Below are positions 42,462-56,298 of a stretch of DNA of 64,000 nt, piece after piece. A program made the translations under genes and the position numbers. The DNA is taken from contig JBBPEB010000027.1 of assembly GCA_039096225.1 (NCBI GenBank), forward strand, positions 621,501-685,500, in the 5' to 3' direction. Under the pieces are notes generated by a model. The model was given only the letters and a program-made list of their open reading frames with translations, was not told where the DNA came from and made no database searches. How positions within the stretch are numbered: position 1 is the stretch's first letter; each line of letters opens with the position of its first letter. The DNA is from Blastocystis sp. Blastoise. Lineage: Eukaryota > Sar > Bigyra > Opalinata > Blastocystidae.

Positions 42462-43081
42462 TGTTAACACAGTAAATAAATAAATAACTTCAATAAAGAA
42501 AGAAAGTCTTAAAAATTGCTTTCAAAGAGAAACACAGAGTTGTTAACAGAAAAAGAATACCCAGAAAGGAAATATTTTGATTTCTCTTTAAACTTTTGAA
42601 TAAAGGCATATTAAATAGATAAAATAAAAATAATGAGTCAGTGTGATCAGATCTGTCTTTAATTATTCAATATTAGTCTAATTTGACTAAAGTATTAAAA
42701 AGAAATTTTTAAAAAATACGAAACCTTTTTATTTTAGATAAGAGAATGCCATGAATAGATTTCTATTTACTTGTTAATAATAAAAAGCTATTCTATGAGA
42801 ATAGAACAACATACAAGTTGATGTCCAACTTAGTTTCTTCTTGAAAAGAACTTACAGTTGTACTTCTGTTCACTATGTTACATGATAAAAAGCATCATTA
42901 CTTTAAAAGAATTAATATGAAAAGTTATAAAAACAAATAAAAAACAATACATATATTTTTTGTATAAAAATTGAGAAATAGGGAGAAATGACAAGATAAT
43001 CGCGGGTGTTCGCTTCAAGTTATCATTTACAAAGATATTTGTTTTCAATATTGTTATTGTTAGAAAAGAGAGAAAAGGAAG
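42462..43081. promoter_or_regulatory. Divergent intergenic, cysteine desulfurase / zeta-COP
   Basis: About 620 bases between head-to-head start codons. No distinct motif recognised. Confidence 0.45.
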
Positions 43082-43741
43082 ATGGAAGCTCATGGTATGA
43101 TAACAAACTTTATGGTGACCGATGTACACGGTGTTATTTTATTAGCAAAATATTACGATAATTCTGATGCTAAAAAGAGAGGCTTATGGGAGCATAAGTT
43201 ATTCCATCAAACTAAATGTGAATGGGGTTCAATTCGTCCCAATTACAAAGTTGATGAAGTTGTTGTAGCTACAAAAGGTATTTATACTACCTCTGCAGCT
43301 GGAGATTCTGAGGATGGATTCCATATAGCAATCATTGATGGAACAACTGTTGTCTTTCATAAAGTTAATGATATTGTTTGTTTCGTTTCTGGTAATGGCC
43401 AATTCTGTGAAACTTACTGTATGAATATTTGGATATTTATGTTCGTTTTAATATATTATATATTTTTTGATAATAATAATCATAATATATTATTTTTATA
43501 TATAGTATGTGATGTACTTCGTTTCTTAATAGATGTTATGCAAAGTCAATGTGTTAAGACTATGATTTCTGTTGTTGCCTTTAGAGACGCTGAATCTTTC
43601 GGTAAAATATTAACATGTATTGATGAAGTTATATATAAAGTATATAAATATTTATTATTATTATTTTGAAATATATATTTATTATTATTTTCTTTATTTA
43701 TTTTTAAAATAGTTAAATTATTATTATCTCTACTTCTTTTG

Positions 43742-43786
<45 letters not shown>

Positions 43787-43860
43787 CTCTTTTATAGGGT
43801 ATTATTGAACAATTAGATTTGGAAGTAATATTAAAGAGATTCAAGATGAAGAACTTCTAA
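43082..43860 (+). CDS. Coatomer zeta subunit (small longin-domain coat protein)
   Basis: Three exons (43082-43418, 43506-43639, 43798-43860) join in frame to 177 residues, the usual zeta-COP size. The protein opens with a longin-type DVHGVILLAKYYDN, the family's conserved KYY element. It continues with IDGTTVVFHKVNDIVCFVSG, then ETYLCDVLRFLIDVM, CIDEVIYKGIIEQLD and a basic end LKRFKMKNF. Zeta-COP is part of COPI on Golgi-to-ER vesicles. An insert after DN (KKRGLWEHKLFHQTKCEWGS) is longer than I recall for animals and fungi. A sigma subunit of an AP or TSET complex is the alternative, but DEIxxGG-like IDEVIYKG favours zeta. Confidence 0.78.
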
Positions 43861-44078
43861 ATATCATTTTAATAAAGAATCTATTATAAGCAAATAGATT
43901 ATAAACTGTAATTTGAGTAATAAGTCTTAAACTATCAAATTTAGAATTCATAAAATTATATATATGTATGTAGAATATAAAAATTAAAACAAAAAGATTT
44001 GTAAGTATTAGTATGTATAACATTTTGTTTGTTATCTTCTTTTATTTATATAAAACTACTTCATCATTTAAGTGAATC

Positions 44079-44125
<47 letters not shown>

Positions 44126-44227
44126 TATAATTTTATGTGGATTATGTATAATAAAGAAACAAAAACAATCATAAAAATAATCAACACACATTATAATTCT
44201 TTCTTGATCAATTTATGAAAAAAAAAA
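43861..44227. other. Convergent intergenic, zeta-COP / prefoldin
   Basis: AT-rich, with a (TA)n tract at about 44083-44122. No gene. Confidence 0.55.
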
Positions 44228-44706
44228 TTATTCTTCCAAATAGGTTTTTAATTGTTCTATTGCATTTAATGCTGACAAATAATGTCCTTTAACGGTTTGT
44301 AATTCAATTCTTCTTTTGGAAACAATATCATTCACTTCATCAATTCTTTTTGTGACATATTTAAGTCCTTCTTCTAAAGTAAACTCTACCATAAAGCCTA
44401 ATCCAATTTCAATAAAGATATGTTTTTTATCTTTTGTTTCAGCTTGCACATAACATTCAGAACCAATATTCACTAACGACTTCAATGGTTCATCTTGTGA
44501 ATTAATCATAGATTCAATGTTTTGTTTTAATATTGAGAAGTCTTGTTGTGTTTTTAATATTTCTTCTAAATGGTTATTTGTCTCTTCATATTTTGGCTAT
44601 GTATAAAATTATAAATAAAAAAATAATTTATGAATACTTTCAATTTGTAGTAAATCATATCCTCAAACTCACGGATTTTTGCTTCTGTTATCTTTTGATC
44701 AACCAT
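44228..44706 (-). CDS. UXT: Prefoldin-like protein, UXT type
   Basis: Two exons (44706-44638 and 44596-44228), joined in frame over a 41-nt intron, give 145 residues. A coiled coil (EETNNHLEEILKTQQDFSIL) is followed by the beta-hairpin region VNIGSECYVQAETKDKKHIF then IEIGLGFMVEFTLEEGLKYV and a second coiled coil. The IGLGFMVEFTLEEGLKY stretch matches UXT/ART-27 closely. UXT is the alpha-type subunit of the R2TP-associated prefoldin-like complex. PFDN5 (the canonical alpha subunit) is less similar. Confidence 0.83.
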
Positions 44707-45232
44707 AAAGTATTTTAGAACTAAAAATAAAATAAAATCGGTTGAATAAAATGAAGTTGAAATGGATTTTCTTTTTGAATATAAATTTAATAAAAAGAAA
44801 CTTTGTTAATTTTAAATAAATTATTTAAAAATATGGAATGGTTGACTATATAGTATACGCAATTTTCTAGAGTATTCTATTTGAAATAGTCTTCAATGAC
44901 ACACTGATGATTCATAGTCGAATCGTTTTATTATTATTGTAAATATATAAATGATACAGGGTACATTATAATTTAAGAAAAGAAATAGGTAAATAATGCA
45001 AACAATGTTGTTATACTACTAGTAATCGTATTAGTATTCATATGAAGCAAGATATTAAATGATGGCAGAAGCGTAAGAAGCATAGAAATAAAATATAGAA
45101 AAATGGAAATTGAAAAACGAGAAAAAAGCGTGAATTAAAAAAATGCGTATAGAAAAATGAGAAAAAAGAAGATGAAAAATTAATAAAAGATGAGTATAAA
45201 TCAATCATAGGAAATCATTTACTATATATATT
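44707..45232. other. Intergenic, UXT-like to TRAPPC14-like
   Basis: About 530 bases of A-rich DNA with GAAAAA runs. No gene seen. Confidence 0.5.
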
Positions 45233-46177
45233 TTAAGTGCAATAAAGAGTAGGAAATATTCCTTTATAAGGATAATGATTGTGTTTTTGATCGGTAATAG
45301 AAAAATGGGGAAACTCGTATTTCCCTTTTTGAAGAATACGTAACGTCAGTCGATAGTCAAATGTATGCTATACATATATAAGTAATATATATATATGTTC
45401 TATAATGAATGATATATATATAGAATAGTATTCTATAGTTATAGAAAATATATAGTTATATATATATATATATATATATATATACTGATGGTTCTAATTG
45501 AGATATTTGAAATGATGAAGGTGATAAATGAATAAATTGTATCTATATACTTATAGTGAATGAATGAATAATATATTTATATACATTTTGATTATTATTT
45601 GATAAATCAAATCTATAGTATAATAAAGAATAGTGATGATATAAATATATATATATATATATACAATAAAGGAAGTAATGAATCAGTAGTATTATTTGTG
45701 ATATGAATATAACAATCGACATTCTTTTCCATGGGAATCTCTTCAGGGATATCTATATGTATAGACACCAGAGCAGGTGGAGATATATAATATTGAAGAT
45801 AGAAGGATTGATTAATATTGTTTTGACAGGAGGGCTGTCGTAAGTTGATTACTGTATATATATATAGATAACATCCTGTTTGACGAATCTCTTTGGAAAG
45901 TAAATCAATACTTGAAGAATCAATATAGATCTATAGAATATAAAATCAATATATATATATATATATACCATGTACGACAGTTTTTCTTTAGGTCCTATAG
46001 TCATTTTGGATTTGGGTATAATAGTTCGTATATCTATATAATTGAAATTAGAAGGAACTGTTGTTGGTGGAATCTATATATATTAATATATATATAAAAT
46101 AGCTATGAATAGTAAAATCTATTTATATATATACGTTCTCAATATATTGAATAATATCAGAATCAGGAGCTATAAAT

Positions 46178-46208
<31 letters not shown>

Positions 46209-47309
46209 TAATAATAATAATAATAATAATATACAAGCAATAAGTGGTTTTATGTGAGAGAGAGAACTTGAGAAGGAATCAATGCATATAGACATGTCAG
46301 ATAATACATTCTCTACCTATCCAAATCATATACATATATATTATTATAACAATAACATAATGAATAGTTATAGAATATATAACTATATATATACAGTAAC
46401 AGTAGCACTGAGTCCCCTTCCACTGCACGTGACTTTCAATGGATTGTAAACTACTACATCTTTCTTAATCTCTAAAATACTCTACAATATAATATAGCAT
46501 AGAAATATTCTCTCTCTAAATATATCAATATATATATATATATACTTTAGATATGTTTTCACTAAAGGTGAACATTGACTGAAGGAGACGTTGATGTGGC
46601 GGATTATTGATATTTTCAAGAGGAAACACAGGTTGTAAGTATCGTTCCTTTGTTGATATCTTCTTATCAGAGTATATTATTAAGAGACATTACGAAAATC
46701 ATTGATATGTAGAGAATATATATAATATATATAATATATATAAAAAATATTATACATATATATTAATACTATATATATAATCTATGAAAAGGATATAACA
46801 ATAAGTGAAGAAGGTTTAATGATGGTATTTAAACAAAGAGGTATATTACAACAATATTTTGGAACTGTAATTTTAATTTGTATTTCTATATAACCCACGA
46901 GATTCTCTTGAACATACATATATTGCATCCATTTTGGCTCCTCTAAAGAGACATATATAAATATATATGTTAGTTTATTTATTATATATATAATTATATA
47001 TAATTGAATACTTAGAATAGTTTTATTATTCAAATAACAAATTGGAAAAACAGAATCTTTTTGATATAAAGGTTTAGATTTTAACGCTCTATCTTTTAAA
47101 CAATCAGTTAAATTCAAACACACTTGAGCTTTTGGTAATTCATTTTTATTTTCTTCATTTATTACAGAATCATTTTTGCATTTGATTAAGACATACAATT
47201 TAAGTGATTCACCAGCTAATAAAAAGTGTCTGAATGTTGGTAAAGATTTATATGCGTCATCCATGTCAGGAATCCACACATCAAATAGTAATTGATCAAA
47301 TGTTGACAT
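45233..47309 (-). CDS. TRAPPC14/TRAPPC13-like beta-sandwich trafficking protein (tentative)
   Basis: Start ATG 47309 (MSTFDQLLFDVWIPDMDDAY). Then SLPTFRHFLLAGESLKLYVL with IKCKND, resembling the first Ig-like domain of TRAPPC14 (C7orf43/MAP11), and EPKWMQYMYVQENLVGYIEI. A candidate AT-AC intron (46796-46672) leads to SDKKISTKERYLQPVFPLEN, then KDVVVYNPLKVTCSGRGLSA. Later blocks are TIIPKSKMTIGPKEKLSYMV, ALVSIHIDIPEEIPMEKNVD and a last Ig-like strand set DYRLTLRILQKGKYEFPHFS, ending YCT at 45233. About nine introns, mostly (TA)n-rich. TRAPP accessory subunits act in Rab-GEF membrane traffic. The family call rests on motif memory only; function is inference. Confidence 0.5.
46672..46796 (-). 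other. Candidate U12-type AT-AC intron in the TRAPPC14-like gene
   Basis: On the sense strand the intron begins ATATCCTTTTC, an exact match to the U12 AT-AC donor consensus, and ends AATATAC. Branch-like TCTCTTAAT lies at 46687-46679, 7 bases before the end. Removal joins SLIV to SDKKIS in phase 0. A GT-AG reading one codon away (GTTATA...GATAAG) is also in frame but has a poor donor. Confidence 0.75.
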
Positions 47310-47524
47310 TCTTATCAATAGAGTTAGTAAACAAACAAAAAAACTATTTAATCATGATTTTATGATACATATAAATACAAAAAAATCAGTTCAGAACTGA
47401 ATTATTCTTAATTTTTTCTATCCTATTTTTTGGAAAAGAGAAATTGATTTACAATTATCTGTTTTGTGATTTACAAAGGAGGTATTATTATTTTCTTTGT
47501 ATATATTGAGGATCTACATAAGTA
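47310..47524. promoter_or_regulatory. Short divergent promoter, TRAPPC14-like / bL20m
   Basis: Only 215 bases separate the two start codons, so both promoters must lie here. No specific motif is recognised. Confidence 0.45.
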
Positions 47525-48127
47525 ATGACATTCCGTACACATCAAAGACATGTCAAAATCATAAAGATGGCTAAGGGCTATCGTGGTAGAGCAAAGAATT
47601 GCTATACTATTGCTGTCAGACAAGTTCATCGATCATGGCAGAAAATGTATGTTGGTAGAAAACTTAAACAACGTGATATGCGTTCTCTATGGATTCAAAG
47701 AATTAATGCTGCTTCTAGAATTTTTGGTACTTCATATAACAAATTGATTTCTCAAGAGAAGAAAGCAGGTATCCTATTGAATCGTAAAGTTCTTGCAGAT
47801 ATGGCTGTTACTGTATTTGATTGATTTATTACTTTTAATCTATATATATATATATATTTAACTATTTAAAGAATGTCACACATGTTTATTCTTTTTATTG
47901 ATTATCACTATTATTATCATAAATAGTATTATTGATAATGTTATGAATTCTCTGATATATAGGAACCATGTTCATTTAAAGCTATTGTTGATGCTGTAAC
48001 TTATAGTATTAAATACCCTACTGTTCCAATTCCTAGATATAGAACATCAGAGAATACCAAACATGATCCTGATTATGAAGTTCTTTCAAGGGTAGAAAAA
48101 CAACTTGGGGAAATGAAATTAGAATAA
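47525..48127 (+). CDS. MRPL20: Mitochondrial large-subunit ribosomal protein bL20m
   Basis: Exons 47525-47812 and 47963-48127 join in frame to 150 residues. The bacterial L20 signature is clear: [59 protein letters not shown] and [20 protein letters not shown]. Bacterial-type L20 in a nuclear intron-containing gene is a mitoribosomal protein; it organises 23S-type rRNA during assembly. The tail [20 protein letters not shown] is an extension not found in bacteria. No long presequence is present. Confidence 0.95.
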
Positions 48128-49409
<1,282 letters not shown>

Positions 49410-49588
49410 ACATTCTTTCTTTCTTTTTTAAATTAAAAAATATATATAAAATAAATGAATTACTTGTGTTTTGTTAAATTGTATTCATTTATCTACTTTT
49501 AAAAACATATATATTATTCATAGAAACAAAAACACAAAGATATTATTTTAATATATATATTTAAAGACTATTATTATATAGATGATAT

Positions 49589-50983
49589 TTATTCTTGTGC
49601 TGTACCAAGGACATGACCACCACCCAAGTAATGAACGGAATAATCAGCAGCTGTTTTAGGAGCATTCGTAGGTAATGACAAAGCTTTTCTTCTATAAATA
49701 ATATAATGAGAAAGTATTCATTAATATATATATATATATATACAACCAAAGAGGAGTTGAGAAAAAACGTGTATTTTTTGTTGTTTCAAAAACCTATAAG
49801 AATAATTTATATAAATATATATATATTTATCATAATAAATAGAATAATAAATAGAATAAAAAAAAATATAAAAATTATAAATAGAATAAAAAATATAATA
49901 AATATAAAAAAAGAATAGAATAAAAAAATAATAATAAACATAATAATAAATAAAATAATAATACAATAGAAATGAATCTATATATAGACATACTTGAGTA
50001 AAGAAATAGAATATATGTCCTGTGACAATTCCAAGAATATTAACAAGAATAGAAGATCCCATAAGTAAAGAGACACCCATCATAACATAAGGAATATAAA
50101 ATCCAGTAACAGGTATACCGTAGTATTTAAACGTAGTATCCGAGAACTTCTTACTCCACACATAGACAAGGTAATCAATTAATATATAGGAACAAAAGGG
50201 AAGACCAATACACCAACCGGAAATCTATATATATACATATATATATTATTGACTAGTCGAGAATTATACTACTTATATTGATTATAAATATATATTTCAT
50301 ATAAACATATATATTATTAACTACAATAAATCTATCTTTCATATAAAAAGATATTAATAATCAAAAGTTATATTTCATATAAAACGACATATTAATAATT
50401 AAAACTAATAAATATATATATTAATATATATATATATATATATATATTATAAATAGAATATACTAAAGATAAAACACAACCCCAAAGAAGACAAAAAACA
50501 AAATCAGCTTTATCACCTGCTCCTCCTATATTTATATTATATATTCACACTTTATATATTATAATTATTATAATATACCTTGTGTGCATGATAAGGGAGT
50601 TTGTTCTAAAGCACCCATATATTGAAGACTAAATAAATAGAATCATACATATTCATAATAGAGATAAGTGAAAAAAAAAAATTAAAAACTATTATTTAAA
50701 ACAAGATCTATTCATATTTATCCATTAAGAATATTATAAATATATACATGATCATTAAGGTAATAAAAAAATTAAGAGAGGGTCTTCCAATAAACATAAA
50801 ATTTCCAATTAATCTATTAAATTGAAAATGCTTGATTACTGATTCAAGATCAAAACTTAAATCACCTATAGAATAAATACCCATCGTTGAGGTCAATCCT
50901 AATGTTAAAAGAATAACCAAATAACATCTGGTGATCGTTGGTATATTGAAAAACCAATCTTTTGTACTATTTGAAGCTTGCAT
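49589..50983 (-). CDS. Derlin (ER-associated degradation rhomboid pseudoprotease)
   Basis: Derlins form part of the ER retrotranslocation channel for misfolded proteins. The ATG at 50983 (an upstream TTG is ignored) begins MQASNSTKDWFFNIPTITRC. Then comes FDLESVIKHFQFNRLIGNFM, the conserved derlin region before the second span. Further exons give LQYMGALEQTPL, GGAGDKADFVFCLLWGCVLS, an exon with YVWSKKFSD and FYIPYVMMGVSLLMGSSILV plus NILGIVTGHIFYFF, and a last exon ending YLGGGHVLGTAQE at 49589. Rhomboid catalytic residues are absent, as in all derlins. About five introns. The cytosolic tail is short with no obvious p97-binding SHP box (FxGxG-type), unlike Derlin-1/2. Confidence 0.88.
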
Positions 50984-51289
50984 AATGAACAAACAAATAA
51001 AAAAGAAATTAAAACAATAAACAATAAATAATCTTGATTCTTCTTTTCTTTATCCAGAATTTAACAGAATAATCTCAAACAACGCCAAATAGCGTCCAGT
51101 TTCTTTTTTTCTTCTTTTGTAGCCTGTTTAGTCGGGAATCGTGGGAATTTCTTGAAAACACCTATATTTCTTTGAACAAAAGAATCTGGCAAAAAAATTC
51201 CCTCTCGCGGTTTATCAAACCTCCAAAAAAAAAAGTTTTGTTTTTTTAGGAAATAGAAAAATCATTTTTATCAAATAAATATATTAAGA
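50984..51289. promoter_or_regulatory. Divergent intergenic, derlin / MCM10
   Basis: 306 bases between start codons, with a relatively GC-rich patch near 51070-51220. It must hold both promoters. Confidence 0.45.
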
Positions 51290-51566
51290 ATGAGTACGTC
51301 GATAGTATCAGCTCAAACAAAGAAAGAGTTTGAATCATCAAGGGTATTTTCTATTCGTTTCACTTGTTTGAGTGATCATTATTTAGGATGAGTTTACGCA
51401 ACTTCGTGTTATAAATAGGGTAATGCAGAAAGAATTTGTTTCTTTTCAAATGAAAGGAAGAAAATTCGTTCGATTCTCTGAATTAACAACAGCAAATTCA
51501 AAACGCTTCAATGAAAGTGATGTATATTGTTTATTTTTATTTAATTTGTTTTATCATTATTTAAAG

Positions 51567-51618
<52 letters not shown>

Positions 51619-54107
51619 TCTATTTAATATCTAGGACAATTGGGTAACTTATGGTATTGTTTCAAAAGTTGGAGATATTAAAGATAATAAAATAGGTAAG
51701 AAATATCAGACTTTAACTATTACAGATCTCAGTGAAAATTATATTATGGTATTTCTGAACTCGAAAGCATTAGTCAATCATGAATCTATTAAAAGTGGTG
51801 AAATAGTATATACTATATATTTATATATATATTATTTATTCATTTAAATAATTAGAATCACTAGTATATCAATGATTATAATAACCTTTTCATTGTATAG
51901 TATTTTTTAATTAATCCAGAGATTGTACCTGGTTCAGAACGTTTTAAATCCATTTCGTTATCTATAAATACAAGTGATCAACTTCAAAAATTAGGTGAAT
52001 CGAAAGATTTTGGTTTTTGTAAAGGAAAGACATCTAATGGTAATCGTTGTACGAATGCTATTAATACTTCACTTGGTCAATATTGTATGTACCATGTTAA
52101 TATGAAAATGACAGTTGCTAGAAATAATCGAAGAGAACTAAATAATAGTATATATATATAGAATTATTCATTTCTTAATTATCTACATTTTATTGTTATT
52201 CATCTATTTATCTAAGGATATATATATTCTTTTATTCTTTAATAATTCCTATACTATTTATTATCTATATATATATATTTCTCTTTAGTTCCTATATCAA
52301 TTCATCATGATTCTCAGCCACAACCTGGTATATTTACGTTAAATCGTTCTATTCTTTCTTCTACAACAAAACCATCACCTCAATGTGGTTTACTCCCTCC
52401 AAGAGCATCTCTTAATAGAAATAGCTCTATTCTAAAGAATATGACTCCAAAAATAGAAAATCTTAAGGTTATACCCACGGGAATACAAGGAAAACGATAT
52501 TTAACTGTATTAAATCAAACAAAAGTAAAACCTTTATCTCCTTCTGTTCCTTTGCAACCAAATACATCTCAATCTATATTAGGCACAAAAGAAAATAGAG
52601 AAAGTTTAGGTTCTAATATACGTCTTTCTCTTGATTCTACTATTTCTACTTCTTCTTCTTCTTCTTCTCCTCTTATTGCTAGTCTTCATAATTCTAAAGA
52701 TTCATTAAGTCATACATCTCCACGTAAAATAATCGATTCATCACCAACAAAATTGAAATCCTCAGTATCTATTAAGAATAATAATAATAATTCTAATAAT
52801 AATAATATATCAAATAGTAATAATATATCAAATAATAATAATATATCAAATAATAATAATATAACAACAAATACTACTATAAGTAAATCATCTTTTTTAA
52901 AAGAGTCTCCTTCTCAATCTCATGGTGTGAAACGTCCTATTTGTTATGAACCTACAGATAATACTATTATTTCTCAAATAGGACAGGGTGTCGATTCAAA
53001 TGGATATATTCAATTAGATAGTGAAGATATGTATCAATTACAACGTATTCAAAAGAATCAAATGATTGGAGATCAATTAAGATCTCAACATATTTTACCT
53101 GATGATAAACAACCTTCTCTCTCTGCTTACGAATATTTAGTAAAACATACAAAAAATATATCTGTTTCAACTCCTAAGAAATCAAATAACTCTTATAAAC
53201 CTTCTCCAACAAATGTTACTACATCTCTATATACTGATTCTTCTTCAGTATCTCCTCTTCCTTCTTCTATTGTCTCTAAAATAAATCAAGAAAATCCTTA
53301 TAATAAAATGATTACTACTTCTGTTCCTATCAGTTCTTTTGGAAAGAATCAATATCCTAAGTTTATAAATACAAATACAACCACTATAACTACTTCTTCT
53401 CCTTCAAAAGCTCCTGGATTACCTACTACTTATGATTTAACGAGAAAAGCTACTCCTAAAGAAGAACGATTATATGACAGTATTAATAATAATACTTCTA
53501 AACAACCTTTACCTGAAATATCTATTGAAACATTACAATCCTATCAATCCCCTTATGAACAAAATGCTTTACATGAAGAAATGATTCGCAAAATTGAGTT
53601 ATTAGAAAAACAAGAAAAAATTCAAGATTATCATAATAGTATTATGGAACAAGAAATAACTGTATTTTATTGCCCAATGTGTAAAATATATGTCAATGGT
53701 ACTTCAAAATCTATTTGTGAATCCAAAGGACATTGTGTTGAAATTAAACAAGTAATAAAAACTACGTATAGATGTCAAGAATGTCATAAGAAATATCCTG
53801 TTTTTGATAATCATGAACCCAAAAGACCTTGTGAATGTGGAAGGTATTTATTATTATTTATTCCTTTATTCTTATTTATTTATTTTATATTCTATTGTAT
53901 TATATATATATATATATATATTATAATCATTATATGCTTATTTATTATGTAAATAGAAATTATAATATATATTTCTTTATATATAGTGTTTTATGGAAAC
54001 GTTGTCCTATATTTGGTGACGAAGATCTTCCTAAAAAAGAAAAAGAAGAATCCATTATTATACCTGTCAAATATGCACATAGAAGTGCTTATACTATTCG
54101 AGAATAA
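51290..54107 (+). CDS. MCM10: MCM10 replication initiation factor
   Basis: MCM10 activates the CMG helicase and binds DNA and polymerase alpha. Exon 1 (51290-51343, MSTSIVSAQTKKEFESSR) leads to ...KFVRFSELTTANSKRFNESD-DNWVTYG, the OB-fold (TITDLSENYIMVFLN). Next is the diagnostic zinc finger GFCKGKTSNGNRCTNAIN followed by CxYH (YCMYHVN). A long Ser/Asn/Thr-rich, poorly conserved region with Asn repeats (about 52440-53600) follows. A C-terminal cysteine domain then gives FYCPMCKIYVNGTSKSICES, RCQECHKKYP and CECG-SVLWKRC, ending RSAYTIRE. Five introns. The Asn-rich repeats ISNNNN here are exonic, because the frame stays open on both sides and no splice sites frame them. The low-complexity middle is longer than usual. 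Confidence 0.9.
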
Positions 54108-54525
54108 ATATACATATATATATATTCATTTTATTTATTTATGACTTTTTCTATAAACTCTTTCTTTTTCTACTTTTTATTTTTGTACTATTATTTCTGG
54201 GTTTTTTTTTTCATATATCAAAAGAAGACTTTATTTTCTATTTTCATAATTCTATTTTAATTTTTTTTTTTCAATTTTATTCCTTTTTTTATCTTTTTAC
54301 TTTTTTTAATATTTGGTTGACAAACTTATAATTGTCTGATAACTCATGTTTAATTGTTTTTAATATATTTCAAGATAAAATAATTAAGAATAAAAAACAT
54401 ATAAAACGATAAACAAATAATAAACTATTATTATTATTATTATTACATCCTATATATAGTTTCAAAAGTGAAAAATGAAAAAGAAATTTTAAAAAATAAG
54501 AAAAACAATATATATATGGAATAAA
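54108..54525. other. Convergent intergenic, MCM10 / MATE
   Basis: About 420 bases, T-rich on the left and A-rich on the right, as expected for two 3' ends. No gene. Confidence 0.6.
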
Positions 54526-56298
54526 TTAAGTTAAAGGATTAATGACTTTTTTAAAGAATATTTTAAAGTTATTACTAAATATTGATTTGATTTTAGTGTT
54601 TTCATAGTTTTCTTCTATAGTTTTATATCTAAATAATTGTTGATTTAGTATTTCAATTTCTTCGGAATAATCTAATTCATCTTTTCGTTGTTGTTCCTCA
54701 TAATATTCAATTTGTTGAAGAATTTCCTTTTGTTCTTTCTTATATGTTTGTATATGTAAATATAAATCTAATCTAGAGAATAATTTGATTTTTAAATACT
54801 CTAAATTCGACATATCTTCATCTACTGTCTGATTATTTGTCGATAATAAATCCCAATACATAATTTGTGAAAGAATAGAAATACCTGCTTCACATGCTGG
54901 AGTAGCATAGAATACAACAGAATATTCGGTAAACATAAAGAAGAACGAATAGGGTAATATTATGTAAAAAAGAAAGTATACAATAGTTTGGAATATAAGA
55001 AGTAAATCGATATTATAACTCGAAATGAGCATGGAGACTAATGTTGAAATACAAGGTATAAATGGAAGTGAACAAACATAGAAAGAAGACCCATAGGAAA
55101 TAATAGACATAAATAGAGAGGTTGGTTTCATATCATTAAATAATGTATATGATAAATATAATATAGGAGAGGAGATAGCAAGAGATACAATAGTTGATAT
55201 ATAATATGTATTTTGTATACAGTTAAGATATCTACCATAATAATCAAGTTTATTACTACAAGAGAAAAGGATAGGTATAACCGATTGACATATAGATTTA
55301 GGTATAGTAACAACAATACGATACGTAATAGTAAGTACACCAAATGCACTTATTAATTCTACTTCTGAATCTGTAGTTAGATTTCTATTGACATTCATAA
55401 GTATAGTATAAATCACAAATGAATTTAATACTTGAAATACACTATCTATAAATATAGGTAATGAATACCATAAAATAGACTTTATAATCGACCAAGAAGG
55501 ACGTAATCGAAAGAAATCTAATTTAAATATTTCTTTATGAGTAAGGTAATAAGCACCATAAATAGATATAATTGCATAGGAGATATTTGATGATAATGCA
55601 CAACCAAGAACATTCATATTTAAAAAATAAGCGAATATAAAATTTAAGGCTTGTTTTATACATAATGAAAATAATGTTAGCATACATACAATAAATCCTT
55701 TATTACTATTCATTAAATGAAAGAGGAATAGAAAACACATACCTTGTGTAAATGAACCACATGCAGAAATCTGAATATAATCGGTGGATGAAAATAATGT
55801 ATTACTGGCTATACTTGCACCAAATAATTCTAAGACGTATTTCCCAAATAAATATGTCTCTGCCATATATATACAGAATATACATACAATAATGAAAATC
55901 ACATTAAAAATAATATCTTCTCGCTTTATTGAAGAATAATTCAATAATGTTATAGAGTATGTATAAAATCCAATACAAACACCCCAAAGAAGAGGCCACA
56001 AAAACATATATTCAAAATTACTTGCAACAAATAACGCTGTCATATCACGAAAACGTTCCAAATTTGATAAAGATGTCACCGAAATCACCTGAATATCTGA
56101 TCCATTCATCACTGCCTTATATAAAGAGAGAAATAGGAATGGAATACCAATACGAAGCATCACATTTGATAAAGGTTTTTCATGTAATAACTTGGAACGA
56201 TTCTCCAAGTATTTGTCTGGTATAAATCCTGCATTCTCTGAAGGATCAGGAATATCCTGATCAGGTGAATATTGCAATCCGTAACTACTTTCATCCAT
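54526..56298 (-). CDS. MATE-family multidrug/toxin extrusion transporter
   Basis: MATE proteins export organic cations using H+ or Na+ gradients. This intronless gene encodes 590 residues from ATG 56298 (an upstream TTG is ignored). A cytosolic N-terminus of about 45 residues precedes MLRIGIPFLFLSLYKAVMNG, the first MATE-like span. About 12 hydrophobic segments follow in two halves, the second starting near SILWYSLPIFIDSVFQVLNS, which parallels the first. Residues about 490-570 form a Glu/Gln/Lys-rich coiled coil (YKKEQKEILQQIEYYEEQQR). That is not a normal part of MATE proteins and may mediate anchoring or oligomers. The absence of introns, in a region where nearly every gene has them, is notable. 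The family call is from the two-fold MATE pattern; other MOP-superfamily flippases are possible. Confidence 0.7.
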   Translation of the reverse strand: MDESSYGLQYSPDQDIPDPSENAGFIPDKYLENRSKLLHEKPLSNVMLRIGIPFLFLSLYKAVMNGSDIQVISVTSLSNLERFRDMTALFVASNFEYMFLWPLLWGVCIGFYTYSITLLNYSSIKREDIIFNVIFIIVCIFCIYMAETYLFGKYVLELFGASIASNTLFSSTDYIQISACGSFTQGMCFLFLFHLMNSNKGFIVCMLTLFSLCIKQALNFIFAYFLNMNVLGCALSSNISYAIISIYGAYYLTHKEIFKLDFFRLRPSWSIIKSILWYSLPIFIDSVFQVLNSFVIYTILMNVNRNLTTDSEVELISAFGVLTITYRIVVTIPKSICQSVIPILFSCSNKLDYYGRYLNCIQNTYYISTIVSLAISSPILYLSYTLFNDMKPTSLFMSIISYGSSFYVCSLPFIPCISTLVSMLISSYNIDLLLIFQTIVYFLFYIILPYSFFFMFTEYSVVFYATPACEAGISILSQIMYWDLLSTNNQTVDEDMSNLEYLKIKLFSRLDLYLHIQTYKKEQKEILQQIEYYEEQQRKDELDYSEEIEILNQQLFRYKTIEENYENTKIKSIFSNNFKIFFKKVINPLT

